The notes below the pieces were generated by a model, which was not told the DNA's origin, made no database searches, and saw only the letters and a program-made list of their open reading frames with translations. The translations under genes were made by a program, and so were the position numbers. A stretch of 8,095 nucleotides of DNA, taken from NCBI GenBank assembly GCA_955652855.1, contig CATPCN010000763.1, positions 1 through 8,095 on the forward strand, given 5' to 3'. The stretch comes from an uncultured Chthoniobacterales bacterium (GTDB lineage: Bacteria; Verrucomicrobiota; Verrucomicrobiae; Chthoniobacterales; UBA10450). Shown piece by piece: positions 1 through 7,128 of the stretch. How positions within the stretch are numbered: position 1 is the first letter of the stretch; every line of letters starts with the position of its first letter.

Positions 1-998
1 CGCGCGCCGGCGTGGATGTCGATCTTGGCAACCGCCTCAAGCGACAAATCCAGCAACTCGTTAGGCAAACGCACGGTCCGGAAGTGCTCGGAAAGATCGG
101 CGGCTTCGGCGGATTGTTCGCTCCGAATTTTTCCGGAATACGCAAGCCAGTCCTGGTCGCGAGCGCCGATGGCGTCGGCACGAAACTCAAGATCGCGTTC
201 GCGATGAAACGTCACGACACCGTTGGCGTCGATCTTGTGAACCATTGCGTGAACGACATCGCCGTCCTCGGCGCGCGCCCGCTTTTTTTTCTCGATTACA
301 TTGGCGCGGAAAAATTAGAGCCGCGCGTTTTCCATCAACTGCTCAGTGGTTTTTCTCGCGCGTGTCGATCCGCCGGCTGCGCGCTGATCGGCGGCGAAAC
401 CGCGCAGATGCCCGGGATGTATCGCAAAGGCGAGTATGACCTCGCCGGTTGCATCGTCGGCGTGGTCGATCGCGCGAAAATGATCGATGGCCGCAAAATC
501 AAATCAGGCGACGTCATTCTCGGTCTCGCCTCGAATGGATTGCACACGAATGGCTACTCGCTCGCGCGCAAAATTTTGTTCGAGCAAATGCAATTGAATC
601 CGCGGTCGAAGATAAGTGGATTGAAACACTCGTTAGGCAACGAGCTGCTGCGCACGCACACAAATTATCAACCACTCCTGGCAAAAGTCCCGAGCGATCT
701 CATTCATGGCCTTGCCCACATCACGGGTGGCGGTCTGATCGATAACCTGCCGCGCATTCTGCCCAAAACATGCGACGCGGTTATCGAGACGAAGAGCTGG
801 CGGGTTCCGCCGATCTTCCAAATTCTGCAAGAGCGCGGGAATGTCGATCTTGCGGAAATGTATCAGGTTTTCAACATGGGCATTGGCATGGTCGCCATCG
901 TTTCGGCGCGCCACGCGACAAAAGTCATGTCGATCTTGAACGCAAAAAAAATTGGTCGCGTTGAGCGTGGATCTGGCAAAACGCGTTTGATTTTCTAA
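1..998 (+). CDS. purM: Phosphoribosylformylglycinamidine cyclo-ligase (AIR synthetase), 5' end cut by window
   Basis: PurM closes the imidazole ring of formylglycinamidine ribonucleotide, using ATP, to give AIR in cytosolic purine synthesis. The reading frame enters from the left edge (first whole codon at 3) and reads R-A-G-V-D-V-D-L-G-N. This matches the family N-terminus, where AGVDIDAGN lies about 10 residues after the start, so roughly 10-15 codons are missing and the GTG at 12 is internal. Visible motifs, counting the codon at 3 as residue 1: GVGTKLK (57-63), the VNHCVND/GARPLFFLDY block (about 80-98), GGETAQMPGMY (130-140), HITGGGLIDNLPR (239-251) and FNMGIGM (290-296). The 331 visible residues against about 345 in E. 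coli fit a full-length single-domain enzyme. The stop TAA at 996-998 touches an inverted repeat that could end transcription. The identification is very secure. The gene contains three exact copies of the TGTCGATCTT motif and two of CTCGTTAGGC. Confidence 0.97.
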   Translation, partial: RAGVDVDLGNRLKRQIQQLVRQTHGPEVLGKIGGFGGLFAPNFSGIRKPVLVASADGVGTKLKIAFAMKRHDTVGVDLVNHCVNDIAVLGARPLFFLDYIGAEKLEPRVFHQLLSGFSRACRSAGCALIGGETAQMPGMYRKGEYDLAGCIVGVVDRAKMIDGRKIKSGDVILGLASNGLHTNGYSLARKILFEQMQLNPRSKISGLKHSLGNELLRTHTNYQPLLAKVPSDLIHGLAHITGGGLIDNLPRILPKTCDAVIETKSWRVPPIFQILQERGNVDLAEMYQVFNMGIGMVAIVSARHATKVMSILNAKKIGRVERGSGKTRLIF

Positions 999-1105
999 TC
1001 CCGAGCGAAGCGAGGGACCTCACCTATTCTGCTAGCGTCACGCTGATTTGTTTGTGTGAGCAATCAGCTAACGGGAGGTCCCTCGCTGTCTTTGCGGCTC
1101 GGGAT
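998..1105. repeat. Nested inverted repeat between purM and the first reductase (MITE/REP-like or terminator)
   Basis: The left arm pairs with the right arm in two blocks: ATCCCGAGC (998-1006) with GCTCGGGAT (1097-1105), and GCGAGGGACCTC (1010-1021) with GAGGTCCCTCGC (1075-1086). That is 21 matched bases with a 3-nt bulge on one side and a 10-nt bulge on the other. Inside lies a second perfect stem, GCTGATT (1042-1048) with AATCAGC (1062-1068), around a 13-nt loop. Such a nested fold is not expected by chance and fits a small non-autonomous repeat element or REP-like sequence. Its position at the purM stop suggests it may also terminate or stabilise transcripts. It has no U-tract typical of an intrinsic terminator. 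No second copy exists in this window, so mobility is inference. Confidence 0.75.
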
Positions 1106-1138
1106 GACAACACGAAGATCAACGCTAATCTGATAGCG

Positions 1139-2037
1139 ATGGAGAAACGACGCCTCGGAAAAACCGATATGGATGTGACCGTGCTCGGATTCGGCGCGGC
1201 CGAGATCGGCTACGAACAGACGTCGCAAAGCACGGTGGAAACGCTGTTAAAAAATGCGCTCGATGGCGGCCTTAACGTTATCGACACGGCGGAATGTTAT
1301 CGCGGCAGCGAAGAAATGATCGGAAACGCGGTGAGCGATCGCCGTAAGGAATTTTATCTTTTCACGAAATGCGGTCATCCCCACGGGATGGAAAGCGCGG
1401 CGAATTGGTCGCAGGATTCAATTTTGAAAAGCATCGAGCGCAGTTTGCAACGATTGAAAACCGATTATGTCGATCTTGTGCATTTGCACAGCTGCTCGGA
1501 ATCGGAGTTGCGCAAAGGCGAGGTCATCACCGCGCTGCAAACGGCGCGCGAGCGCGGTCATACGCGATACATCGGTTACAGCGGCGACAGTCGCGCGGCG
1601 CATTTCGCCGTGGAATGTGGCGCCTTTGATGCGCTGCAAATTTCGATCAACATCGCCGATCAAGAAGCAATTGGATCGACATTGTCGCTCGCGCAAAAAA
1701 ATCAGATGGGCGTGATCGCCAAGCGGCCAATCGCAAATGCTGCGTGGAAAACCGGACACAAGCCGGCGAGCTCCTATCACCACGAATATTGGGAGCGACT
1801 GCGCAAATTAAATTATGATTTTCTGCGCAGCCATGACCTCGAGAAAACGATTGGGCGTGCGCTTCGTTTCACGCTCAGCGTTCCGGGCGTGCATTGTGCG
1901 ATTGTGGGAACGACCAAGCCGGAGCGCCTTGAGCAAAATGCGAAGTTGATCGCGCAAGGCCCGCTCAGCGCAGCAGAGTTCGACGCGATCCGGGATCGAT
2001 GGGACGACGTCGCGCCGCGAATCTGGATCGGTCAAAC

Positions 2038-2041
<4 letters not shown>
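1139..2041 (+). CDS. Aldo/keto reductase, first of a tandem pair
   Basis: This is a predicted NADPH-dependent oxidoreductase of the aldo/keto reductase (TIM-barrel) superfamily, cytosolic, with unknown substrate. The ATG at 1139 begins [19 protein letters not shown], the usual first strand of these enzymes, and gives 300 residues. The frame stays open back to 1052, but that extension reads through the inverted repeat and is unlikely to be translated. The catalytic tetrad is visible: D49 (VIDTAECY), Y54, K77 (LFTKCG) and H117 (VDLVHLHS). The C-terminal [15 protein letters not shown] (about 262-276) matches the cofactor-binding end of the barrel. The stop overlaps the GTG start of the next reductase (GTGA, 2038-2041), so the two are probably translationally coupled. 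No good ribosome-binding site precedes 1139. Confidence 0.9.
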
Positions 2042-3027
<986 letters not shown>

Positions 3028-3032
3028 TTGCC

Positions 3033-3085
3033 AGCTAACCCTGAGTCCCCAATAGCTAAGCCAGCCAGGATAGGAGCCGTTAGCT
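3033..3085. terminator. Inverted repeat between convergent genes, possible bidirectional terminator
   Basis: AGCTAAC (3033-3039) and GTTAGCT (3079-3085) are perfect inverted copies enclosing 39 nt, and the inner flanks add partial pairing (TCC near 3047 with GGA near 3068). The element sits between the stop of the second reductase and the stop of the convergent basic-protein gene. There is no clear T-run on either side, so a terminator role is only a positional guess. Confidence 0.3.
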
Positions 3086-3412
3086 CTATCTTTTCTTAGA
3101 CTGCGCAGCCCTTCTTTTAGCTGCCCATCTTGCTTTCATTAAGGCAGAGAGCTTCCTTCGGCCCGCGGGCGTGAGCCCGCCTTTCTTTTTTGACTTGGGA
3201 GCAGCGTGACCGCCTTTTTTCTTTGCCCAACGCGCCCTGGCAGCAGCGGCGAGTTTGGCGCGGGTCGCAGCAGACATCGGTCGCCGTGAACCGGAACGCG
3301 CGGATGAAGTGGGGCCTCCGGTTCCCAAGATTGAGCCGAGACGTTTTTGTGCTGCATCGATCTGGCGACGCAGAACGATAGCTTCCTGCAATTGTTTAAG
3401 GGACAAGTCCAT
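3086..3412 (-). CDS. Small, highly basic protein with a duplicated ARWA motif; putative nucleic-acid binder
   Basis: This is a 108-residue protein of unknown function. By my count it has about 30 Lys/Arg and only 3 Asp/Glu. Residues 1-30 (MDLSLKQLQEAI...) look like an amphipathic, possibly coiled-coil helix. A Ser/Gly-rich linker (31-45) follows, then two similar segments at about 47-66 (S-A-A-T-R-A-K-L ... A-R-A-R-W-A-K-K-K) and 81-100 (T-P-A-G-R-R-K-L ... M-K-A-R-W-A-A-K-R), separated by a lysine/glycine linker. The composition recalls histone H1-like or other nucleoid-associated proteins, or repeated short DNA-binding helices. DNA or RNA binding is therefore inference, not identification. 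The ATG at 3412 is the only sensible start. It faces the second reductase tail to tail. The two flanking spacers share the 8-mers GCTAACCC and CCAGGATA. Confidence 0.75.
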   Translation of the reverse strand: MDLSLKQLQEAIVLRRQIDAAQKRLGSILGTGGPTSSARSGSRRPMSAATRAKLAAAARARWAKKKGGHAAPKSKKKGGLTPAGRRKLSALMKARWAAKRRAAQSKKR

Positions 3413-3500
3413 GCGCGATTAGTAGGCTAACCCAGGATAAGTGCAACTAAAATAACTTAGCGCAGGTAACTTAGGGACAGTTACACTGTTGCAGGTGATC
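3413..3500. other. Intergenic spacer with small direct and inverted repeats
   Basis: This AT-richer spacer lies upstream of the basic-protein gene and downstream of the membrane-protein gene (both minus strand). It contains TAACTTAG twice (3453-3460 and 3467-3474) and a perfect 5-bp dyad ACAGT-TAC-ACTGT (3477-3489). The dyad lies just beyond the membrane-protein stop and could be a weak terminator hairpin, and the direct repeat could bind a regulator of the basic-protein gene. No convincing promoter is visible. Confidence 0.3.
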
Positions 3501-5012
3501 CTACGGAATCTGGAACCAATTGTAAGCACTTGCGAACACCTGACTGCTTATCTGAATCTCCGAGATCGTCATTGCGATCGCGATAATCGTTGCAATAGCG
3601 ACGGGCAGCCACTTTTTGTCTGTCCAACTAAGAGCGCGTCCTAATCCGTAGACATACAAGATAATGAAGGGAACAAGCGCACCGCTGATTAAACGCCCCG
3701 ACCAAAGATAGGGCGACGCGCGGGATGGATAAAAATCATCACCGAAGTCGAACCGGATCGAAATAAAAGCGAGAAAGCTGACTGAAGCGATGAGGCTGAG
3801 TAAGGCGACAGACACGATCGCTGCGGTTGTTTTCTCCTTGCGATTAAGTCGGGGAAGATCGGCCGCTGCAAGCGCCACCAGCACGAGCGAAGACATAATG
3901 TAAAAGAGATCCATGAAACCGGAGGCGAGTCGCTTTCCATGCCAAATAAATTCGCCGCGCCAGAAGCTTGCGATGAGCTCTGAAACAAATGTCGATCCGC
4001 CGCGCCAGGTGAAAATCGGATGGTGCCACCACTCGGTGAAAGGCTTTCGCGTCCAACCGGAAAGCTGAATGTGCGCGGCCGAACCGGTCGCATCTCCAAA
4101 CGCATGTTGCATCCATATCCTCCACGCGCCAACCGGAACGACGACGCAGACAATAAGAATTCCGAGCGCCGGTAATGCGCGGCGCAAATTTCCGGAGCGA
4201 ATCATGGAAAACAATCTCAGCGCGAGCGTGAAACACGCGATGGCAAGCAAAGGAGCGTTGCTGACCTTCGTCAGATAGGTCGCGGAAAGTCCTAGACCCA
4301 GAGCCAGCCGAACGCTTGGCACTTCGGTGCGCAACCAACGAACCAAGTAAATGAACGCCGCACCGAAACAGAGCGGCGACAGTGTGTCATTACCGATCCC
4401 ATAAAACATGTCTTGGGGCATGAACGCGGTGAGAAGCGGCACGCACAGACGCAGCCACGCTTGCTCAGGAAAAAATTCGCGTGCCGCGATAAAGCTCAAC
4501 CAGACGAGCGCCGCTGCCGAAAGCACATTCAAGAACCGCAGCCAATAAAGAAGGTGGACTCCGCCAAAGCCGAAGCTCTGTCCGAGCTTCAGCCACAACC
4601 CGCCGACCGCATAATATAACGGCGGTTGCCAGGCTTCAGCGTTCACGGCGTTACCCCAAACTTGTTCCGCTTGTGATAATGCTGCCGGTTTCTCGCCGCC
4701 GACCGGTGGAGGAAAATGTCGATCCGGAAAATGTTCGGGACCCAGGAAGAATTCGGGCGAACTCCACAATGCCAAATATCGAATCGACTCCTGCGAAAAG
4801 TTTTCCATTCCGCGCGGCAGATGTCCGTGCGAATACTTCAGCACCAAATCGAAGTGCGCTTGTTCATCCGTGTTGTTGAAAAAAGGAAATGCCGCGCAGA
4901 AGAAAAAAACACGTGCTGCGGCCAGCACGCACAAAAGCCAGACCAGCAGTCGCTCATTACGAATGAGCGCTGGAGTTTCTATGTCGATCTTAGCGGCCTT
5001 ACGCTTATCCAT
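3501..5012 (-). CDS. Polytopic membrane protein, GT-C / DUF2142-like glycosyltransferase candidate
   Basis: This is an integral inner-membrane protein of 503 residues from the ATG at 5012 (MDKRKAAKIDIE...). About 11-12 hydrophobic segments are visible, the first at about residues 22-43 and the last at about 468-485. Right after the first segment comes FFNNTDEQAHFD (about 44-55), an acidic pair at the start of the first large outer loop, as in GT-C glycosyltransferases that use lipid-linked sugars. WQPPLYYAVGG (about 128-138), MPQDMFYGIGNDTLSPL (about 198-214) and YLTKVSNAPLLA (about 246-257) also resemble DUF2142/PMT-like proteins. The acceptor and sugar are unknown, and a glycan transfer role is inference from fold. 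The frame is open to 5129, but the extra 39 residues are not hydrophobic and lie over the likely tRNA promoter, so 5012 is preferred. The gene is a single unit, divergent from tRNA-Val. Confidence 0.8.
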   Translation of the reverse strand: MDKRKAAKIDIETPALIRNERLLVWLLCVLAAARVFFFCAAFPFFNNTDEQAHFDLVLKYSHGHLPRGMENFSQESIRYLALWSSPEFFLGPEHFPDRHFPPPVGGEKPAALSQAEQVWGNAVNAEAWQPPLYYAVGGLWLKLGQSFGFGGVHLLYWLRFLNVLSAAALVWLSFIAAREFFPEQAWLRLCVPLLTAFMPQDMFYGIGNDTLSPLCFGAAFIYLVRWLRTEVPSVRLALGLGLSATYLTKVSNAPLLAIACFTLALRLFSMIRSGNLRRALPALGILIVCVVVPVGAWRIWMQHAFGDATGSAAHIQLSGWTRKPFTEWWHHPIFTWRGGSTFVSELIASFWRGEFIWHGKRLASGFMDLFYIMSSLVLVALAAADLPRLNRKEKTTAAIVSVALLSLIASVSFLAFISIRFDFGDDFYPSRASPYLWSGRLISGALVPFIILYVYGLGRALSWTDKKWLPVAIATIIAIAMTISEIQISSQVFASAYNWFQIP

Positions 5013-5132
5013 CGCGCCAAGGATAGAATGGCAAACATCGCGCGACCAAGCAGTTTTCAATCGCGCGGGTAGCCAGCGCCGGCATCTTATAGTATCAGGT
5101 ATCCAGAATCCGAATAATTCCGCAAACAATTC
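5013..5132. promoter_or_regulatory. Divergent promoter region between membrane-protein gene and tRNA-Val
   Basis: This 120-bp spacer must hold the tRNA promoter and probably that of the minus-strand membrane protein. TATAGT at 5088-5093 and AATAAT at 5113-5118 are possible -10 elements for the tRNA, but neither has a convincing -35 box at the right distance. The region is noted by position rather than by clear motifs. Confidence 0.3.
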
Positions 5133-5204
5133 GGGCGGTTAGCTCAGTGGTAGAGCATCTCGTTTACACCGAGAGGGTCGGGGGTTCGAAACCCTCACCG
5201 CCCA
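5133..5204 (+). tRNA. tRNA-Val (anticodon TAC)
   Basis: The 72-nt gene folds as a full cloverleaf. The acceptor stem GGGCGGT (5133-5139) pairs with ACCGCCC (5197-5203). The D stem is GCTC/GAGC (5142-5145, 5153-5156), and the anticodon stem TCTCG/CGAGA (5158-5162, 5170-5174) holds loop TTTACAC with anticodon TAC at 5165-5167. The T stem GGGGG/CCCTC surrounds TTCGAAA (5185-5191). The anticodon reads GUA and other GUN valine codons. The discriminator is A5204, and CCA is not encoded, so the end must be added by a nucleotidyltransferase. A T-rich tract follows at 5205-5210. Confidence 0.97.
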
Positions 5205-5215
5205 TTTTCTTCCAG

Positions 5216-5635
5216 ATGTTAAAAAACGGCGCGATCAACAAACTTACTATGAGCTTGCTGCTGGCTCTACTGCTAACGAGTTGTGCCAATCATCATTTTC
5301 ACGTCATCAACGGCAACGGAGCAGTAAGAGCGGCGGCTTACATCGACATTCCGTCGGAACAACGGGTCGCGACGCTGCATTTTCCGACGGGCTCATATTA
5401 CCTCTACGCGGCGGATGACGTTGGATATTACTATCGGGCGCCGCGAAAAATCGTCGAACATACGGCGGCGGGCTCGGTCTTGCACAATGGCGGCATCTTT
5501 GTGCAAAGGAACAATCCGCGAAGAATGCGTGGCTACATTTTTTCGGCAGGCGCGCTCACGCACGTCGGCAATTTCGCCACGCCGCGACCGGAGCTGCAAG
5601 ACTCCGAGCCACCTGTCCCGGCAGCACCCTATTAG
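5216..5635 (+). CDS. Small predicted lipoprotein of unknown function
   Basis: This is a short exported protein, 139 residues from the ATG at 5216 or 128 from the ATG at 5249. The hydrophobic stretch MSLLLALLLTSC carries a lipobox (L-L-T-S-C), so the protein is probably lipidated on this Cys and anchored in a membrane. The frame remains open into the tRNA (GTG at 5147), but that part is tRNA sequence and cannot be the start. The start at 5249 gives the more typical short signal peptide, while 5216 adds a polar n-region with basic residues; neither has a clear ribosome-binding site. The mature part is rich in Tyr, Arg and Ala (for example the YYLYAADDVGYYYRAPR region), with a Pro-rich C-terminus (PPVPAAPY). 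I do not recognise the family. It lies 11 bp after the tRNA and converges on the hydrolase gene. Confidence 0.7.
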   Translation: MLKNGAINKLTMSLLLALLLTSCANHHFHVINGNGAVRAAAYIDIPSEQRVATLHFPTGSYYLYAADDVGYYYRAPRKIVEHTAAGSVLHNGGIFVQRNNPRRMRGYIFSAGALTHVGNFATPRPELQDSEPPVPAAPY

Positions 5636-5636
5636 A

Positions 5637-5657
5637 TTGCGCTAGCCATCGGCGCAA
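5637..5657. terminator. Short hairpin between convergent genes
   Basis: TTGCGC (5637-5642) and GCGCAA (5652-5657) form a perfect 6-bp stem with a 9-nt loop directly after the lipoprotein stop at 5635, in the spacer facing the hydrolase stop at 5691. There is no T-tract, so termination is only plausible. Confidence 0.35.
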
Positions 5658-5690
5658 CGAGAGAGTCGCCAATCTTTCGCTGACTTCGAA

Positions 5691-6386
5691 TCACTCGATG
5701 TTTTTCGCCAGCAATTCCATCGCAGTTGGAAAAATAATCTCCTCCCACTCGGCATATTCTTTCGCCGAAGGATGCAGGCCGTCTTTCGCAACCAACGATG
5801 GATCGCCACGCATTCCTTTGCTGAGCGCGAAAACATCGACAATGCGCAGACCACGGCGCGCCGCTTCTTCGACGATCGCTTGATTGAATCGAGTAAGTCC
5901 TTCCGAAATGTTTCGCCCGCGCGCATAGGTCGATCCTGCCGGGGCCGCGGAGAAATCGGGAATCGTGACAACAAGCAGACGATTCTTACTTGGCAGGACT
6001 TCCAGCATTCGATCGAGCAGCAACGCGAAACGTTTCCGAAAAGTTTCTTCATCGACACCTTGCACCCAATCGTTCACGCCAATCTGTAAGGTGGCGAAGC
6101 TCGGTTTTGACTCGACGAAGATCGGCAGCTCGCGCTCAATCGCCTGCTGCGCCGTCCAACCGGTGCGCGAGGGATTTGCCACAAGATCGACATGCAAGCC
6201 TTTCTCATTCAAGTGTCGCGTCAGCAAAGCTGGCCACGACTCGTTAGGCGAAGCGCCTTCGCCGATCGAGTAGGAATCGCCGATGGCGACGTAGCGAATG
6301 GTCTGCATGCTGTGCTTGTCGATCTTATCCTGCGCAATCGCCACAACAACGCTCAGAGAGAGTATTACCGCGATCAATGTTTTCAC
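5691..6386 (-). CDS. Exported SGNH/GDSL-family hydrolase (esterase or lipase-like)
   Basis: This is a predicted secreted serine esterase of 231 residues. An N-terminal signal peptide (about 1-19, MKTLIAVILSLSVVVAIAQ) directs it across the membrane. All SGNH blocks are present: block I GDSYS with nucleophile S38, block II glycine in NPSRTGW (G76), block III GVND with N105, and block V DGLHPS with D202 and H205. The enzyme should be active on an ester or acyl group, but the substrate (carbohydrate acetyl ester, lysophospholipid or thioester) cannot be read from the sequence. The start is a GTG at 6386, overlapping the stop of the upstream racemase-like gene as GTGA (6386-6383), so it is the second gene of a coupled two-gene operon. 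It contains two copies of the TGTCGATCTT motif in opposite orientations and one CTCGTTAGGC. Confidence 0.9.
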   Translation of the reverse strand: MKTLIAVILSLSVVVAIAQDKIDKHSMQTIRYVAIGDSYSIGEGASPNESWPALLTRHLNEKGLHVDLVANPSRTGWTAQQAIERELPIFVESKPSFATLQIGVNDWVQGVDEETFRKRFALLLDRMLEVLPSKNRLLVVTIPDFSAAPAGSTYARGRNISEGLTRFNQAIVEEAARRGLRIVDVFALSKGMRGDPSLVAKDGLHPSAKEYAEWEEIIFPTAMELLAKNIE

Positions 6387-7078
6387 GACAGCATCTCAGC
6401 GACGGCTGCTTCGGCGTGGATTTTCATGGTGTCGAGAAATGGAATTCCATTGTGCGAGTCGTTGCGCAAAATGAGCGGCAGCTCTGTGCCGGCGAGAATG
6501 ACCCCGTCTATGTCGATCTTGTCCTTCAAGCGATCGACGATTGCGAGTAGGCCCGCTCGCGTTTCTGGCAGGAATTTTCCGGGAACCAATTCGTTCATGT
6601 ATTTGTTGTGAATGTATTCCTGATCTTCCGGCTCAGGAACAATCAGCTCGATCTTATCGCGCGAAAAAACTTTCGGATAAAAAGTTCCTTGCATGGTGAA
6701 ACGCGTGCCGAACAACGCGAGCTTCCTGAATTTTCGCGCTTTCGCGGCGGCACATGCTGCTTCGACAATGCTGATGAGCGGAATGACTGATTGTGCCGTG
6801 ATCTCTTCGAAAGCCAAATGTGGCGTGTTCGCCGCGATCAATCCGAATTCCGCGCCGGCGCATGCCAGTTTCTCGATCTCCACAGCAATCGTGAAGGCGA
6901 GGTTCGTGATATCGTTGCGAATAATGAACTCGATCTCTTTTTTTAAGTCGATGCTGTTGATGATGAACTGTGGATAACTGCCGTCCGTTATCCGCGCGCG
7001 ATACAACGCAATGATCGTGCGGTAATACTCAATCGTGCTTTCCGGTCCGACGCCGCCGATGATGCCGAGGATCTTCAT
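6383..7078 (-). CDS. Asp/Glu racemase-fold protein lacking both catalytic cysteines
   Basis: This is a 231-residue protein of the aspartate/glutamate racemase superfamily. The ATG at 7078 is chosen because it gives MKILGIIGGVGPEST, the family's exact N-terminus. An ATG at 7111 would add 11 residues without support. A GAGGAA lies upstream of 7078 but about 15 nt away. Family landmarks are the IIGGVGPEST loop (6-15), AANTPH (82-87), FGTRFTM (123-129) and ILAGTELPLIL (194-204). Active racemases have Cys just before N-T in the first motif and Cys before T-E in the second (CNTxH and GCTE). Here these positions are Ala83 (codon at 6832-6830) and Gly197 (codon at 6490-6488). Two-base racemisation as known is therefore not expected, and the role is uncertain (altered chemistry, binding protein or inactive relative). 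It is the first gene of an operon with the SGNH hydrolase. Confidence 0.85.
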   Translation of the reverse strand: MKILGIIGGVGPESTIEYYRTIIALYRARITDGSYPQFIINSIDLKKEIEFIIRNDITNLAFTIAVEIEKLACAGAEFGLIAANTPHLAFEEITAQSVIPLISIVEAACAAAKARKFRKLALFGTRFTMQGTFYPKVFSRDKIELIVPEPEDQEYIHNKYMNELVPGKFLPETRAGLLAIVDRLKDKIDIDGVILAGTELPLILRNDSHNGIPFLDTMKIHAEAAVAEMLS

Positions 7079-7116
7079 TGCTTTGAATTGCGCTTCCTCA
7101 TTGGGCCACATCCATT

Positions 7117-7126
7117 AAGATCGACA
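7117..7126 (-). promoter_or_regulatory. Intergenic copy of the TGTCGATCTT motif between divergent genes
   Basis: AAGATCGACA at 7117-7126 is an exact inverted copy of the recurrent 10-mer. It fills most of the narrow gap between the divergent racemase-like and DUF885-type genes and ends 2 nt before the GTG at 7129. As the only exact copy outside coding sequence in the window, it shows that the motif is not tied to protein sequence. Whether it has a regulatory role here is unknown. Confidence 0.4.
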
Positions 7127-7128
7127 AT

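Noticed and set aside
1052..1138. N-terminal extension of the first aldo/keto reductase
   Set aside because: It translates the right half of the inverted-repeat element, and the family N-terminus begins exactly at the ATG at 1139.
3844..4338. Long alternative frames opposite or within the membrane-protein gene (164 and 154 residues)
   Set aside because: They overlap a clearly coding membrane protein in another frame and show no recognisable domain.
5013..5129. Extra 39 residues at the N-terminus of the GT-C-like protein
   Set aside because: The segment is polar, unlike the family, and covers the region needed for the tRNA promoter.
5147..5215. Open frame extending the lipoprotein N-terminus into the tRNA gene
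   Set aside because: Those codons are tRNA-Val sequence with a complete cloverleaf; the lipobox signal peptide needs a start at 5216 or 5249.
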